This document shows positions 19,203 to 28,788 of a stretch of 49,137 nt of DNA, piece after piece (the stretch's first letter is position 1; every line of letters starts with the position of its first letter). The DNA lies in contig QZWS01000010.1 in the NCBI GenBank assembly GCA_004114245.1, forward strand, positions 1-49,137, in the 5' to 3' direction. Made by a program: the position numbers and the translations under genes. Source of the DNA: Zoopage sp. CT-All. Lineage: Eukaryota; Zoopagomycota; Zoopagomycetes; Zoopagales; Zoopagaceae. The notes below the pieces were generated by a model, which saw only the letters and a list, made by a program, of their open reading frames with translations, did no database searches and was not told the DNA's origin.

Positions 19203-20775
19203 ATGCAGGGCAGCGATGCAGCGCGGCTGGCGAGAGGGCAGCCGCTGCTGGTTAGTCGGCGAGTGTTTCGCGTTCTGCGCGGTAATGCAGCCTGTAATGG
19301 AAGATCCGCGTGCTTGGCCCTTCTGCATCCGCTGATGGTGGCCAGCGGCATTCCTGTCTGCCCCATGTCTCCCCCCACTGCCCCTCCCCCGTTTCTGTGG
19401 TCATGCAGCCTACGCGTCCGCAGATCTCTCATTGAGGAATACTGTTCGTCTTTGGGGGTATCGTTAGCCGACGCGAATCTCGGTGAAACGACCGTCGCGG
19501 GGGCACATGCCGCGCTGTTGCCGGATGTCACCGTTCCAGGCAGAGCCGCTCCGCTCGTCTCTCATCGCACGCTCATATTTGGGCGTGATTAGGCTTTGTG
19601 CTCGTTCATTCAGCGTTGCACCCGACCGATGCATCGGCACCGCCTGCGCTGCAACAACGAAGCGCCGCTTTGGAGCTTGTCCAGATCGTGCGTCTTGACA
19701 CCGTGCCAGCCTATCTCTGTACCGATGAAGTATATGATGTGTAAATGATCAGTTTCTTACGCGACGGCCAGCTTATCCCTCTGCAGTTTCACTGATGACC
19801 TGGAAGATGCGCTCTCTGAGCTTATCAACGCCACCCTCCTCGCTGACGCGTTGTCGCTGCACTCATCGGGTAAGGGAGGCTGTGGATGGCTGTTGCGAAT
19901 GAGACAACGATATGACCCCATCCTCAGCAACTCGCTTGAGGTCTCCTACACCGGACTGGCTTCAATCACTACCCCCGACCATCTCATCCTGCATGCAAGG
20001 ACAGCCACTGTCGATGGCCATCAGACAATATCGCTTCACGCAAGAGCGCTGATGAGTCCCTCAACTGCGCCCGATCTTGCTGCATATATCTACTCTGTGC
20101 GAAGCACCCCGTCGCCTGCTATCGACGAAGCCAGAATGCTGGACGCCCTCGATGCTTTGCCTTGCCTTCGCGCTGCTCCTGTTGCTCCCACCAGCCCTAC
20201 CCCGACATCCTCCTCTATCGCTGACCCCGTACAATGCTATCTCCTTCTGTTGGATGAGAAGCACAGGCTGCGCAAACCTCCGCCCCTCACTACACCCAAA
20301 TTCCTCAAACGACGCTACCAGAATCTCATCGGGATTGGTCCAGGTGCGGCCACATCTGCAGCTCTTCCCTCGTCGTCTCCAGACAGCGCGAGAATACGTC
20401 CGAAGGACAGGGATATTATTCGGCGCTTGGCTTCGACGGCGCCCCCAGCCCGACGCAAGCATGAGGCATTCACGACAGCCGTGGCCGTGCCTCCCTCAAC
20501 CAAGACTGAGGAGGCCAATAAGAAGGACATAAAGCAGCATGTGTTGAATGCCATGCGGATGGCTGGCATCACCCGTCAGCACGAAGACTTTGATAGCGTC
20601 TGGTCGCAGCTCTACCGCAATGTCCGCTTTGCTTTTGTGCGTTCTGCCTCGTTCACCCGTGCCTGACTGATGGCAATGCACATAGAGGAACGCGCTAGCT
20701 CAGCGGCGATTAGGTCTGGCCGAGCTGACGGATGTTGTTGACGCGAACCTCGCGTTCATCCAGCGAATGCTGTAG
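19203..20775 (+). CDS. Probable Sld7/MTBP-like DNA replication factor
   Basis: The 3' part is well resolved: exons about 19614-19740, 19787-20636 and 20686-20775, with introns of 46 and 49 bp. The last helical segment (QHVLNAMRMAGITRQHEDF, VWSQLYRNVRFAF then RNALAQRRLGLAELTDVVD) resembles the C-terminal domain of Sld7, the Sld3 partner in replication initiation, related to metazoan MTBP. Upstream pieces (VPGRAAPLVSHRTLIFG, LDTVPAYLCTDEVYDVF, GWLLRMR) could be the N-terminal domain. The 5' end is unresolved: a frame opens at 19203, another Met lies at 19335, and the junction near 19585-19613 would need a 29-bp intron. The middle is Pro/Ser/Ala-rich. Assignment is by pattern memory only. Confidence 0.45.
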
Positions 20776-20864
20776 CCGGCTGGCAATGCGGTTGCATGTG
20801 GGCGTGTGGGCTACTGCTCGACGGCGTAGGCTAACCCCTCGATGTTTGTAAAGCCGTTTATCCC

Positions 20865-21672
20865 ATGCTCTGCCCAAAATACGCCAGCATCCTGCACAGG
20901 CTCCCCTCAGCAGCATCCTTCATCCCCGCCCGATTCATCACCCACTCAAGCTCGCGCATGTCAAAGATACCAGTGGTGCTGCGTAGCGAGTCAATAGAGA
21001 CTAGAGGCATGCAGTGGATCGGCCTGCGCAAGATTCACTGGACCGATGCTGAAGGCTCCACCAGGGTGCGCCCATTCAGCCATTTGAAATTGCCTTCTTA
21101 GGCATTCCACATAGGTCTGGGAGAGCGCAGAGAGGACGACGCGTGGGAGTGGCCTTGTTGATGGCATGTCCTCCACCCCCACGCCACACTAACGTACGTC
21201 CTCCATAGCTGTGGTTATTCTCGCATTCCTGCGGCATCATACATTGCCCAACACCCCTCCTCTTCCAACGGAAACCCTCATTGTGAAGCAGTTCCGTCCT
21301 CCGTGTGGCAAGCTCTGCATTGAACTGCCTGCAGGCCTCGTTGACAAGCACGAGTCTCCGGACAGTGCTGCGCTGCGTGAACTGCATGAAGAGACCGGGT
21401 ATCGTGGTACCGTCCGCCACATCTCTCCTATTGCACAGAGCGACCCGGGAATGACATCGGCGTGTATGCAGCTCGTAGTCGTAGATGTGGATCTAGACGC
21501 ACAGGAAAACGTGAATCCAGTGGCCAAGCCAGATCATGGCGAATTTATCGAGGTTGAGCGTGTGCCCCTCCGTAAGCTGTACACGCGACTGCAGGAGTTG
21601 TACGAGGTGGAGGGTTGTGCCGTCGATGGCAAGCTTTTACACCTTGCTTATGGCTTTCAGTTCACCGAGTAG
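20865..21672 (+). CDS. YSA1: ADP-ribose pyrophosphatase (Nudix, YSA1/NUDT5 type)
   Basis: Exons end at 21065, then 21115-21163 and 21209-21672. From the ATG at 20958 the protein has 206 residues; from 20865 it gains 31 more (MLCPKYASILHRLPSAASF onward), Arg/Ser-rich without acids, like a mitochondrial presequence. The enzyme hydrolyses ADP-ribose to AMP and ribose 5-phosphate. A perfect Nudix box is present: GLVDKHESPDSAALRELHEE followed by TGY, fitting G-x5-E-x7-REUxEExGU. Around it are IHWTDAEGSTR, VWESAERTTR, LIVKQFRPPCGKLCIELPAG and DHGEFIEVERVPL. Intron 2 (45 bp, branch ACTAAC) has a GC donor, required for a gap-free match to NUDT5. Confidence 0.9.
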
Positions 21673-21696
21673 TGCATGTTAGAATCAACAGTACAT

Positions 21697-22285
21697 TCAG
21701 TTTCCCCCAACTCGCTCTTTCTCTTTGATTTGGTACAGCAACCGCTTCACTTGCGCATTCATGTTGAGCTGCCCACCTCTGGTTCGCTTCGTCGCTAGTG
21801 CCGTTGCATGCCGTCGCTTGCGGGTATAATCACGCCGACCCTGTTCCCTCTTCTCGCGCTCTTTTTGTGCCGCAGCAAGAGCTGCTTGCTTCTCGCCTTC
21901 TCGCTGATCTTTCGTCATCCTTGCTAGCCGCAAGGGATCTGGTTTAGGGGCTGGTGTTTTGTCGATTGATGGTTTGCTGTCATCGTTTCTACTCGCTGTT
22001 TCATCTGCCTCTGCAAATATCTAACCAAATGATATCTACTACCACTCGCTATAATTCCAGTCCTACCTTTTTATAGAACTCTGGCGTATCGTCCTCGGCG
22101 TGCTTCAAGACACTGCCGAAATATTTGCGCTTAACACGCGCCTTGAGCACCAGCTCCTGCTTCACCTTGCCCGCTGCAAGCAGTTGTTAGCCCCCATATA
22201 AAAGCATACAGTTAAGGCTACCTCGGCCTTTATAGGTCGAGTGCGAGTTGTTGACATTCCCAGGATTGAATCCGCGTGATGCCAT
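21697..22285 (-). CDS. FYV7: rRNA-processing protein Fyv7
   Basis: Minus-strand exons 22285-22222, 22173-22067 and 22020-21697 give 164 residues; yeast Fyv7 has 151. Fyv7 works in 40S subunit maturation (35S pre-rRNA processing). The protein is almost wholly charged: VLKARVKRKYFGSVLKHAED, then a long Lys/Arg/Glu/Gln helix (REGEKQAALAAAQKEREKRE) and the diagnostic C-terminus TKRTRGGQLNMNAQVKRLLY. Introns of 48 and 46 bp are GT-AG. It converges with YSA1, stops 24 bp apart, and its upstream side opens onto the AT-rich pseudogene region. Confidence 0.8.
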
Positions 22286-22880
22286 GGATGAGATGTGGAC
22301 AAACAAAAATGTGCCCTGCAGTACGACAATTGGACAATGCAAGTTTGGACATATTGGGAGATCGCCAATCTGATCAGTTAGATTGATATAATTAATCAAA
22401 TATGGGTAATTACCTAGAAGGTTCAAAAGGCACAACACTACCACTTGAATACAGGGATGCTTTGAACTGCTATAAACCAACTGCATTGCTGTGCTTACTA
22501 CAGTAGGATAACCAGGAGCTGAATAAGCTAAACTGGAACTTGCACAACTGATTAAATTGATTAATTAACAAATCTGTAATGGATTCAGCAATTGTTTTAG
22601 TATTGGCTATGCTTTTGACTGCATTTTGCTTTTGATGGGAGATAGGAGCAATTCTGAAATACTAATGTACATGTCAACTAATTCAATATTAGTTGGATTG
22701 ATGGCAAAGAACTTATATTATTTAATAGCTTTAGAAATTGCAAGATTGAGCTGAGTACTGTAGTGTTGAGGTGGCAGGGAATAGGATCAATGGAAGTAAA
22801 TATATTTCTACTACAACACAGGAAAGAAAGAGGTATTTCCTAATCTGTTCATAATAAGTATAATCTACAATATGCAAAAG
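22286..22880. other. AT-rich intergenic DNA
   Basis: About 600 bp of AT-rich sequence between the FYV7 start and the kinase relic. Base composition differs clearly from the GC-rich genes on both sides. I see no gene, RNA or clear repeat in it. Confidence 0.5.
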
Positions 22881-23339
22881 CTAAATGACTAGATTGCTTA
22901 ATGACTCAATAGCATGTGCAGTTATGAGGCTAGCTACTATAATGGTGACAAGACGGAGCACTATCCATGGCATTACAAGCATCTCCTTCATGGTTGCATG
23001 CACCTCAGGTGTAGTCATCAATGTGTGCTGCAATATATTCTCAAAATTTAGCAACTTACTAACTAAGAGCTTGCTGTTTAGAGACTTAATTTTGAGTGAT
23101 GCAGGATCATACATCAGCAGGAATCTTGAATTGATAACCCCAAAGGCAAAGACATTAGCTTTGAGTAAATCATGAGATGCTAGTTTCTTGTAGAACAATT
23201 CTGGAGCATGGTAGCCAAGTATACCTTGCACTGAACCATTGGTGCATGCAGGTCCATTGATTCAAGCTTGTAGGCCATGCCAAAGTCACACAAGATGGCA
23301 TGATATGCACTATCAATGAATAGATTTTTGCCTTCTAAT
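22881..23339 (-). pseudogene. Broken protein-kinase domain fragment
   Basis: Reading leftwards, one frame gives LEGKNLFIDSAYHAILCDFG then MAYKLESMDLHAPMVQ, which contains the DFG motif and the strand before it. A shift of frame is then needed to continue with QGILGYHAPELF (the APE motif) and KANVFAFGVI (the conserved Asp of helix F changed to Asn). After that the similarity fades (LMTTPEVHATMKEM may echo the last helix). The N-lobe, Lys and catalytic HRD loop are absent. Composition is AT-rich, unlike its neighbours. This is a decayed piece of a Tyr/TKL-like kinase gene, perhaps a duplicated family member. It ends about 50 bp before the BCAS2 start. Confidence 0.7.
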
Positions 23340-23386
23340 CATCTTGTCTCTTGCTATTGCATCTAAACATCAAACTCAACCCAGCC

Positions 23387-23998
23387 ATGTCATGCCTTCC
23401 CTGTGCGACTGCTCCGAACTCGTCATTGTATTGACCGCTTTTAGACATTGACAAGGACATCGACGCGCCCGGGATGCGCGACATGGTGTGGCAGCTGATC
23501 ATGAGCGAGATGGAACAAACGGTTGTCCCTGTGGACCCACCGGGCGATGCTGAACCCACTCGGCCTGCGCCCCTCGCTGCTCTGGACATGGCGCGTTACT
23601 CTCTGCCTCCTGCGGCTACTGGCACCTCGTCGGACTGGGATGCGGCTGCACGTAATGCCATGGCACAGCTGGCGCATGCCCACTCTCGTCTTGACACAGC
23701 CGAGCTGATGGCCTCCGAGTCCGTCAACGCCTGGCTTGTGCACATCCACCAGCTCGAGGGCGTCAACGCCCACATCCAGCATCAGCTCTCTGCCGCTAGG
23801 AAGCAGATCACCGCCATCAATCGCGAGCGAAAGGCAAGTCAGGTCGGTGCTGGTGAGTACCTGGGAATGCAGGAGGAGCGCTGGAGATACACCATGGCCC
23901 AATGTTTGATGGCCGAGGTGGGCGTGGCTGCTGTCCAAGTGCAAGTTGATGCGTGGCGTGAGCACGAGTCGAGGATCGATCGCGACAAGCAACAGTAA
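23387..23998 (+). CDS. BCAS2: Pre-mRNA splicing factor SPF27 (BCAS2/Cwf7)
   Basis: Exon 1 is only 16 bp (23387-23402) and exon 2 is 23445-23998, giving 189 residues. SPF27 is a core subunit of the Prp19/NineTeen complex of the spliceosome. Splicing the 42-bp intron creates MSCLPYIDKDIDAPGMRDM, matching the family LPYID start. Then come LDMARYSLPP, the NAMAQLAHAHSRLDTAELM block and NAWLVHIHQLEGVNAHI, and a coiled coil to the end. The first ATG is taken because it restores the conserved LPYID in frame. The gene converges with ZW10, stops 18 bp apart. Confidence 0.85.
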
Positions 23999-24016
23999 AC
24001 GCCTCTGCATGGACAC

Positions 24017-26230
24017 CTATGTATTTGCATATGCAGCTGCCGTTTCCTTCAGCCCGACTCCTGTTCTGATCTCCGCAAGATTCTTAACGCGAAGCGGCGT
24101 GTCTGAGAACAAGGCGCAGACCAGCCCACACAGTTCTTCCACTCCAAACATGGCCAGATCTCCGCTCCTTAATCGGCGCATAATCTCGGCAAAGCTCATC
24201 TGCATCATGTCCACCAACTGTTGGAAATGACCATGATGAGAAACATAATCATCCACGCTCGCCGCATCGTCCGTGCTCGCACTCACATTCTCCTCCACGA
24301 GCCCAACAACATCGCGCATGAACTGCCCAAGCATGTCATGTAGCAGCCCAGACTCTGCCTCGGAAATGTCGACCAAGCGCTGCACTTCCACCGTGCACAG
24401 TCTCAATGCCTCTGACGCCAACGCACCTATCGCGATGCACGTTACTTTTCTTGGCAATGTCGACTTCCACACGCTGTTCAACTGTTTGAGTGTAAAAATC
24501 ACCTGCGTCAGCCCACGCTCGACCTCCTCTCGTCGACCAGCCTCCTCGAGCTCGTAAATGCCATCCATTTCCTCGAAAAACTCTGCAATTTGCTCGCCTT
24601 GCTTGCAAAGCTGCAGCCCCAAGACGTGCTCGCCGAGCATCTGCAATTGCCCAGCACGGTCTACAAATCTCAGCGGCGTGTCAAACAGCACTCCAGACAT
24701 CCGGTAACGGTAATCGTGTCCGATGTGGCCCGCAACATGTGCCAAGTACATGCAGTCATTGTAGAATTGCGCCGCTAAAGCCGGTACTGTTGTCAGCACG
24801 CGTTCGTGCACGGACGGTCCAAGCAGCATGAATAGGTCCACAATTCGACGCGCAGCATCCACAAGGGAGACAGCGCTTGCCTCATCGTCACACTGCACTG
24901 CCTCGTCCATGCACTCACGAAGTAGCTGCTCGATGCCGAGGATGCTAGTACTGATCACACAGTCCGGAAACCTGAACAGGGTCAGGGGTAGTGGCCAGTC
25001 AATGGCCGTATTGGGGTCAGAGACACCGCCATGCCGTGTGATTTCATCGTCAATGTTTTTGGGCACTAATTACAAGCATTGGTAATCAGAAAGCAGTATG
25101 ATCATAGCTCACAGTTTTGAATACGGTGGGTGTAGGTTGTGGCATCAAAGCCATCAGTGAGAATCAGCTCACGAGCCTTTCCAAGGAAGCGTGCTGCCAG
25201 CAACCGAGCGAAACGGAGGGTGTAGTTCTCATTGCGGAGGCAGCTCGACAGTCCAGTAAAGCCTTCATAAAACCAACCTATAAATGGTAAGTATCCACAT
25301 TGCCTTTGAATGACTGCTTGCCTCGCTGAATGCCACGTTGCTCAAATTCGACAACGCGTTCGATTGCCACGGGGATTGATGAGAGCTCCTCTCGTGCCTC
25401 TGGACTAACAATGCTGGCAAGCTCCGGTACAACCTCGGTTTCGACCCATTTAACCATCACGGCCTTGAGCACACTGATGGCGTCTTTCCAATCTGCATCG
25501 TAGACGGATTCAATGCCGGAGCCGAGGTTTCCGAGAACGCGAGCAATGGTCCCGGGTATCCTTTCCATTAGTGGCCCAGCCTCGTGCAGGTCCTGTTCTA
25601 GTGCGGCCATCGCATGAGAAAGAAGACGTCTCAGGTCCCGCTCCAGCTGCGTTCTTCTATCGGCCCATGACTCTACCGAGGATGCAACACAGAGCATGGA
25701 ATCTCGGTCGAGCACGGGGTCGGCGAGTATGGATTCGGCAAGGACGAGATGGCTCGCAGCGCCAACGATATCGCCGTTTGCCATGCCCAAATCAAAGGAG
25801 CTCCCAACGCCATGCAGCTACAACGCTGTCATACAGAGCACAGTGATGGATGTGCGCCTACAGCGGAGAGACAGCGGAGCACGGCGATGACATTGCTATC
25901 TTGGTCGATCCTAGCCAAGGCAGCATCTCGAGCGGACTTTGCCTCCTCCATCGCCCGTATTGCAGCGTCTATTTCGCAGGCTCTCTCCTCAATACTGTCG
26001 ACCTCCAAAGCTGTTCTGCCGGACCACTTTACGCAATCGCTCGCGACGCGACACCAGCGCGGATGGCTATCGGCAATCAGCTCAAGGACGTCGCGCTCGG
26101 CAGCGTGCAGGTCGACATCGACAGAGGAAAGAAGAGACGTAAGGCTGGTGCTATCGGGCACAAGACAGAGGTCGTCGAGGGCGGCAGTGGGTCCGTCGGC
26201 GATGCAGCGGAGGAATCTAGCGTCCATCAC
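24017..26230 (-). CDS. ZW10: ZW10 / Dsl1-type kinetochore and ER-tethering protein
   Basis: Minus-strand exons 26230-25862, 25817-25337, 25277-25113 and 25065-24017 give 687 residues, close to the usual 700-780. ZW10 is part of the RZZ kinetochore complex in animals and of the NRZ/Dsl1 tether that captures COPI vesicles at the ER. The C-terminal third is most typical: LLHDMLGQFMRDVVGLVEEN, HFQQLVDMMQMSFAEIMRRL, then VEELCGLVCALFSDTPLRVK and LAEIRTG. The N-terminal part is helical (EERACEIDAAIRAMEEAKSA). Introns of 44, 59 and 47 bp are GT-AG. The second junction has alternatives; the chosen one gives FEQRWFYEGFTG and avoids a 26-bp intron. USE1 (4.5 kb) is a known partner of this complex. Confidence 0.75.
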
Positions 26231-26568
26231 GATGGATGTTCAAGGGGACTGCAGCAACCGGAAGTGTCACCGTGTTTCTACAGTAAAGGAGCCTCCATTG
26301 GCCTTTACAACGCACGTGATGCCACCAATTAGAACTGCATATGTGTTACTAGTGGCTGCGAGGCTACAGGCTCCTTTGTCTAAGTAATTCCCAATCTGAC
26401 TCGGACGCTCCCTGCCCATAACAGTGCCTAGTATTCGCATATACACCACTCCGTGACTGCCTTTACTATACACCCAATAAGTAAGCATATCCAGCATTGA
26501 AGTTGGTTGGAGCGCCACGGGCCGTGGTGTTCTCAGCAGTCTGTTTTCGCCTGTTCGCCAGCTCCACC
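26231..26568. other. Intergenic region upstream of the low-complexity gene
   Basis: 338 bp between the divergent starts of ZW10 and the low-complexity protein. The frame of the latter is open upstream to 26497 but without an ATG. No tRNA, repeat or clear promoter motif was found. Confidence 0.4.
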
Positions 26569-27444
26569 ATGTCCAAGATCTCCGCCCTGATCAGTCGCTT
26601 CCAGTCTGCCGCGTCAAACGCGCCGCCGCCAATGCCCAAGAAGGAGGCGGTCGTCGTCGGCTCGTCCATCAAGGAGCGCATGGAGCTGCAACAGGCTGAA
26701 GCTGCGCGCAAGGCTGCTGAGGCCGCCGAAAGCGCTTCTGCTACCAGCAGCGCAAGCGTCGGCAAGCTGAATGTAGCCTCGGCCGAAGCCATTGCCATCA
26801 TTAAGCCAATGGAGTACAAGAAAAAGAGCGTTGATGTGGCGGAGGAGGCCGCCCTTAAAGAGGCCGCTCCTGAGGTGGTTGCCACCGAAGCGGTCGCCGC
26901 TAAAGAGGTTGCCGCTGAAGAGGTCGCTGCTGAGGAAGCCATCCCTAAGGAAGTCGTCCCAGAGGAGGTCACCCCCGAGGAGGTCACCCTTGAAGTGGCC
27001 GCTGAAAACACGGAATCTACGATCACCGATGAAGCTGCGCCGCCGTCGTTGACCGGCAAGTTTGCCAAGCCCAAGAAGGCAGGAAAGAAGGCGGTGACGA
27101 CGGAAGAGGTCGAAAGTATCGAAGAGGCCGCGCCACCAGTCATTTCAGACGATGCTGCACTGGAGCCTGCCGTCGATGTGGACTGTGCGCCTAGCGAGCC
27201 TGCCGCAGTTGAAGAGACTGCCTCGTCCACTGAAGAATCGCCCGTCGTTGCCGAAGAGGCTGAGGCTAAGCCCAAGACGACCGCAACGGGTGACAAGAAG
27301 CCTGTTGGTGGCAAGGGCAATTCGAAGGGCACGGCTAAGGGAGCTACTGGGGATAAGAAAGCACCGGCCAAGGGCGCAGACAAGAAAGCGAGTGCGGGCG
27401 GGGCCAAATCCGGATCTGCCAAGTCAAAGCCTAAGGCCAAATAA
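26569..27444 (+). CDS. Low-complexity acidic/Ala/Lys-rich protein
   Basis: A 291-residue single-exon frame begins MSKISALISRFQSAASNAPP. I do not recognise it. Residues about 25-55 are helical (KERMELQQAEAARKAAEAAE). The middle is built of imperfect 5-6-residue repeats of the type EEV(A/T)xEE and AAEEVAAEEA, then two acidic/Ala blocks separated by a basic stretch (KFAKPKKAGKKA). The C-terminus is a lysine/glycine tail (DKKAPAKGADKKASAGGAKS) ending KSKPKAK, similar in composition to histone-H1-type or nucleolar tails. It is probably disordered and possibly binds nucleic acid or chromatin. The codon pattern agrees with coding, and the GC-rich frame stays open across the whole repeat. Confidence 0.6.
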   Translation: MSKISALISRFQSAASNAPPPMPKKEAVVVGSSIKERMELQQAEAARKAAEAAESASATSSASVGKLNVASAEAIAIIKPMEYKKKSVDVAEEAALKEAAPEVVATEAVAAKEVAAEEVAAEEAIPKEVVPEEVTPEEVTLEVAAENTESTITDEAAPPSLTGKFAKPKKAGKKAVTTEEVESIEEAAPPVISDDAALEPAVDVDCAPSEPAAVEETASSTEESPVVAEEAEAKPKTTATGDKKPVGGKGNSKGTAKGATGDKKAPAKGADKKASAGGAKSGSAKSKPKAK

Positions 27445-27816
27445 GGGTAAAAGCATGGAATATCCTTGTGTTGCGGTAATATATAATCTCCCTCCGCTTG
27501 GAATGCTCTGCTCCGTTTCACACTCAGAATACCGTATTAAAATAAATATTCTGGCAAAGGTACAATGGTCGGTAAAGGCAGTCAGAAGCATGTTATCCCA
27601 TTTGAGTCTACAGCAAGCTGACAGAACTCAGCAATGCAGTTGGAGATGGAACAGAAATCTTGACAAGGTTTCATTAGAAGCAACCATGGTTTACTCTCGA
27701 TCTGGGTTACCAAATGTGTCTGGGTAAACCTAAGACAGCACATCAAAATTCACTAAATTTTTGTATTCTTATCAGGAAACATGCCGGAAACACATCAGGA
27801 AAACACATCGGAAACA
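27445..27816. other. AT-rich intergenic tail region
   Basis: 372 bp between the stops of two convergent genes (the low-complexity protein and the Mug135-like gene). It is AT-rich and contains a short direct repeat (ggaaacaCATCaGGAAaAcaCATCgGAAAC, about 27775-27817). No gene was seen. Confidence 0.4.
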
Positions 27817-28495
27817 TTATGCCTGCCCATTAAGACAGAAGGGGTCGGACTTTCCCATGACATAAATGCGCAGCCGAATGCGACCAGTCTGCACATCAGC
27901 TGCGTCGTTGTATCCAAGATGTTGTAGATAACGGGTAACATTCGCCAATGTCATGGTGTTAAGACCATTGATATTGGTGATTGGAGGCAACTATGCATCA
28001 CAATCAATAAAAATCAATATAAAACAATTGTAATACTTGGTGTTCATGCGGAAACGATCCATCTGGAAACGGGATCGGCTCAAAAACCCCTTGGTGTTCG
28101 CGTGACCTTTGGCTGTTCCGGTTCTAGAGGTGTCAAAAAATATATCATTAGTTGCTACATACTTGAGCATGTTTGACTTGACGAAGACGGTCGTATCGTT
28201 CCCAATTCGCGACCAGTCGGACTTGACGCGCCTCGATACGATCGAAACGTGCGTCCATCTGATCGAAACGAACATCCATTTGATCCAGACGTGCCACAAG
28301 CTCTCCGTGTTGTTGGTCACGACGAGTGTTATCTGCCTCACGCGCTGCCATGAGGCGCGCTTCCATTTGCGTTAACTGATCGCTCAGTTTGTGGAACCCA
28401 TGGTCGATGTTTGCGAGAATAAATCGATCGACCGTGTGCCCCATGTCGCTTGTCGCCTGCAACTTTATATCAGGGTTGACGAAAGCTTGAGTCAT
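27817..28495 (-). CDS. Mug135-like family protein
   Basis: Minus-strand exons 28495-28163, 28123-28037 and 27990-27817 splice in frame to 197 residues (introns of 39 and 46 bp, GT-AG). The N-terminal half is a coiled coil with heptads LDQMDVRFDQMDARFDRIEA. The C-terminal half has FEPIPFPDGSFPHEHQLPPI, then TNINGLNTMTLANVTRYLQH and LGYNDAADVQ, the layout of the fungal Mug135-like C-terminal domain (an FPNG-type motif, LPPLTS, then an LxxYLxxYG helix). Function is unknown; the S. pombe founder is meiotically up-regulated. Its composition is more AT-rich than that of neighbours. Family assignment is by motif memory. Confidence 0.6.
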
Positions 28496-28740
28496 GGCAG
28501 CGAGCAACTAGGTACGGTGAAAGAGGAGCAGAGGGCAGTGATTTAGAGCAGAGAGCAGTGGTGTAGCGCAGGGTGCAGTATCAAAGTACTGAGTATGGTG
28601 GCAGAGAGCTGAGACAGAGAGCTGGGGCAAGATGCAAAATGGATTCATGTTTGTTCCATGTCCTACTGTCCGATTGCAATGCCCGAATACTGTGAGTATA
28701 TGTCTAGGAATATAGTTAGCCTGTTTTGCATTGGTATCTA

Positions 28741-28780
28741 ACATTCTCGCACATCCCCGCACATTCTTGCACATCCCCGC
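28741..28780. repeat. 20-bp tandem duplication
   Basis: Two adjacent 20-bp units, 28741-28760 and 28761-28780, both of the form ACATTCT(C/T)GCACATCCCCGC and differing at one base. They lie just beyond the CAF-1 stop codon. Confidence 0.8.
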
Positions 28781-28788
28781 ACTCCCCT

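Noticed and set aside
27991-28341. Minus-strand frame reading through Mug135-like introns
   Set aside because: It lies out of frame with exon 1 and includes intron sequence; splicing with 39- and 46-bp introns gives a conserved domain instead.
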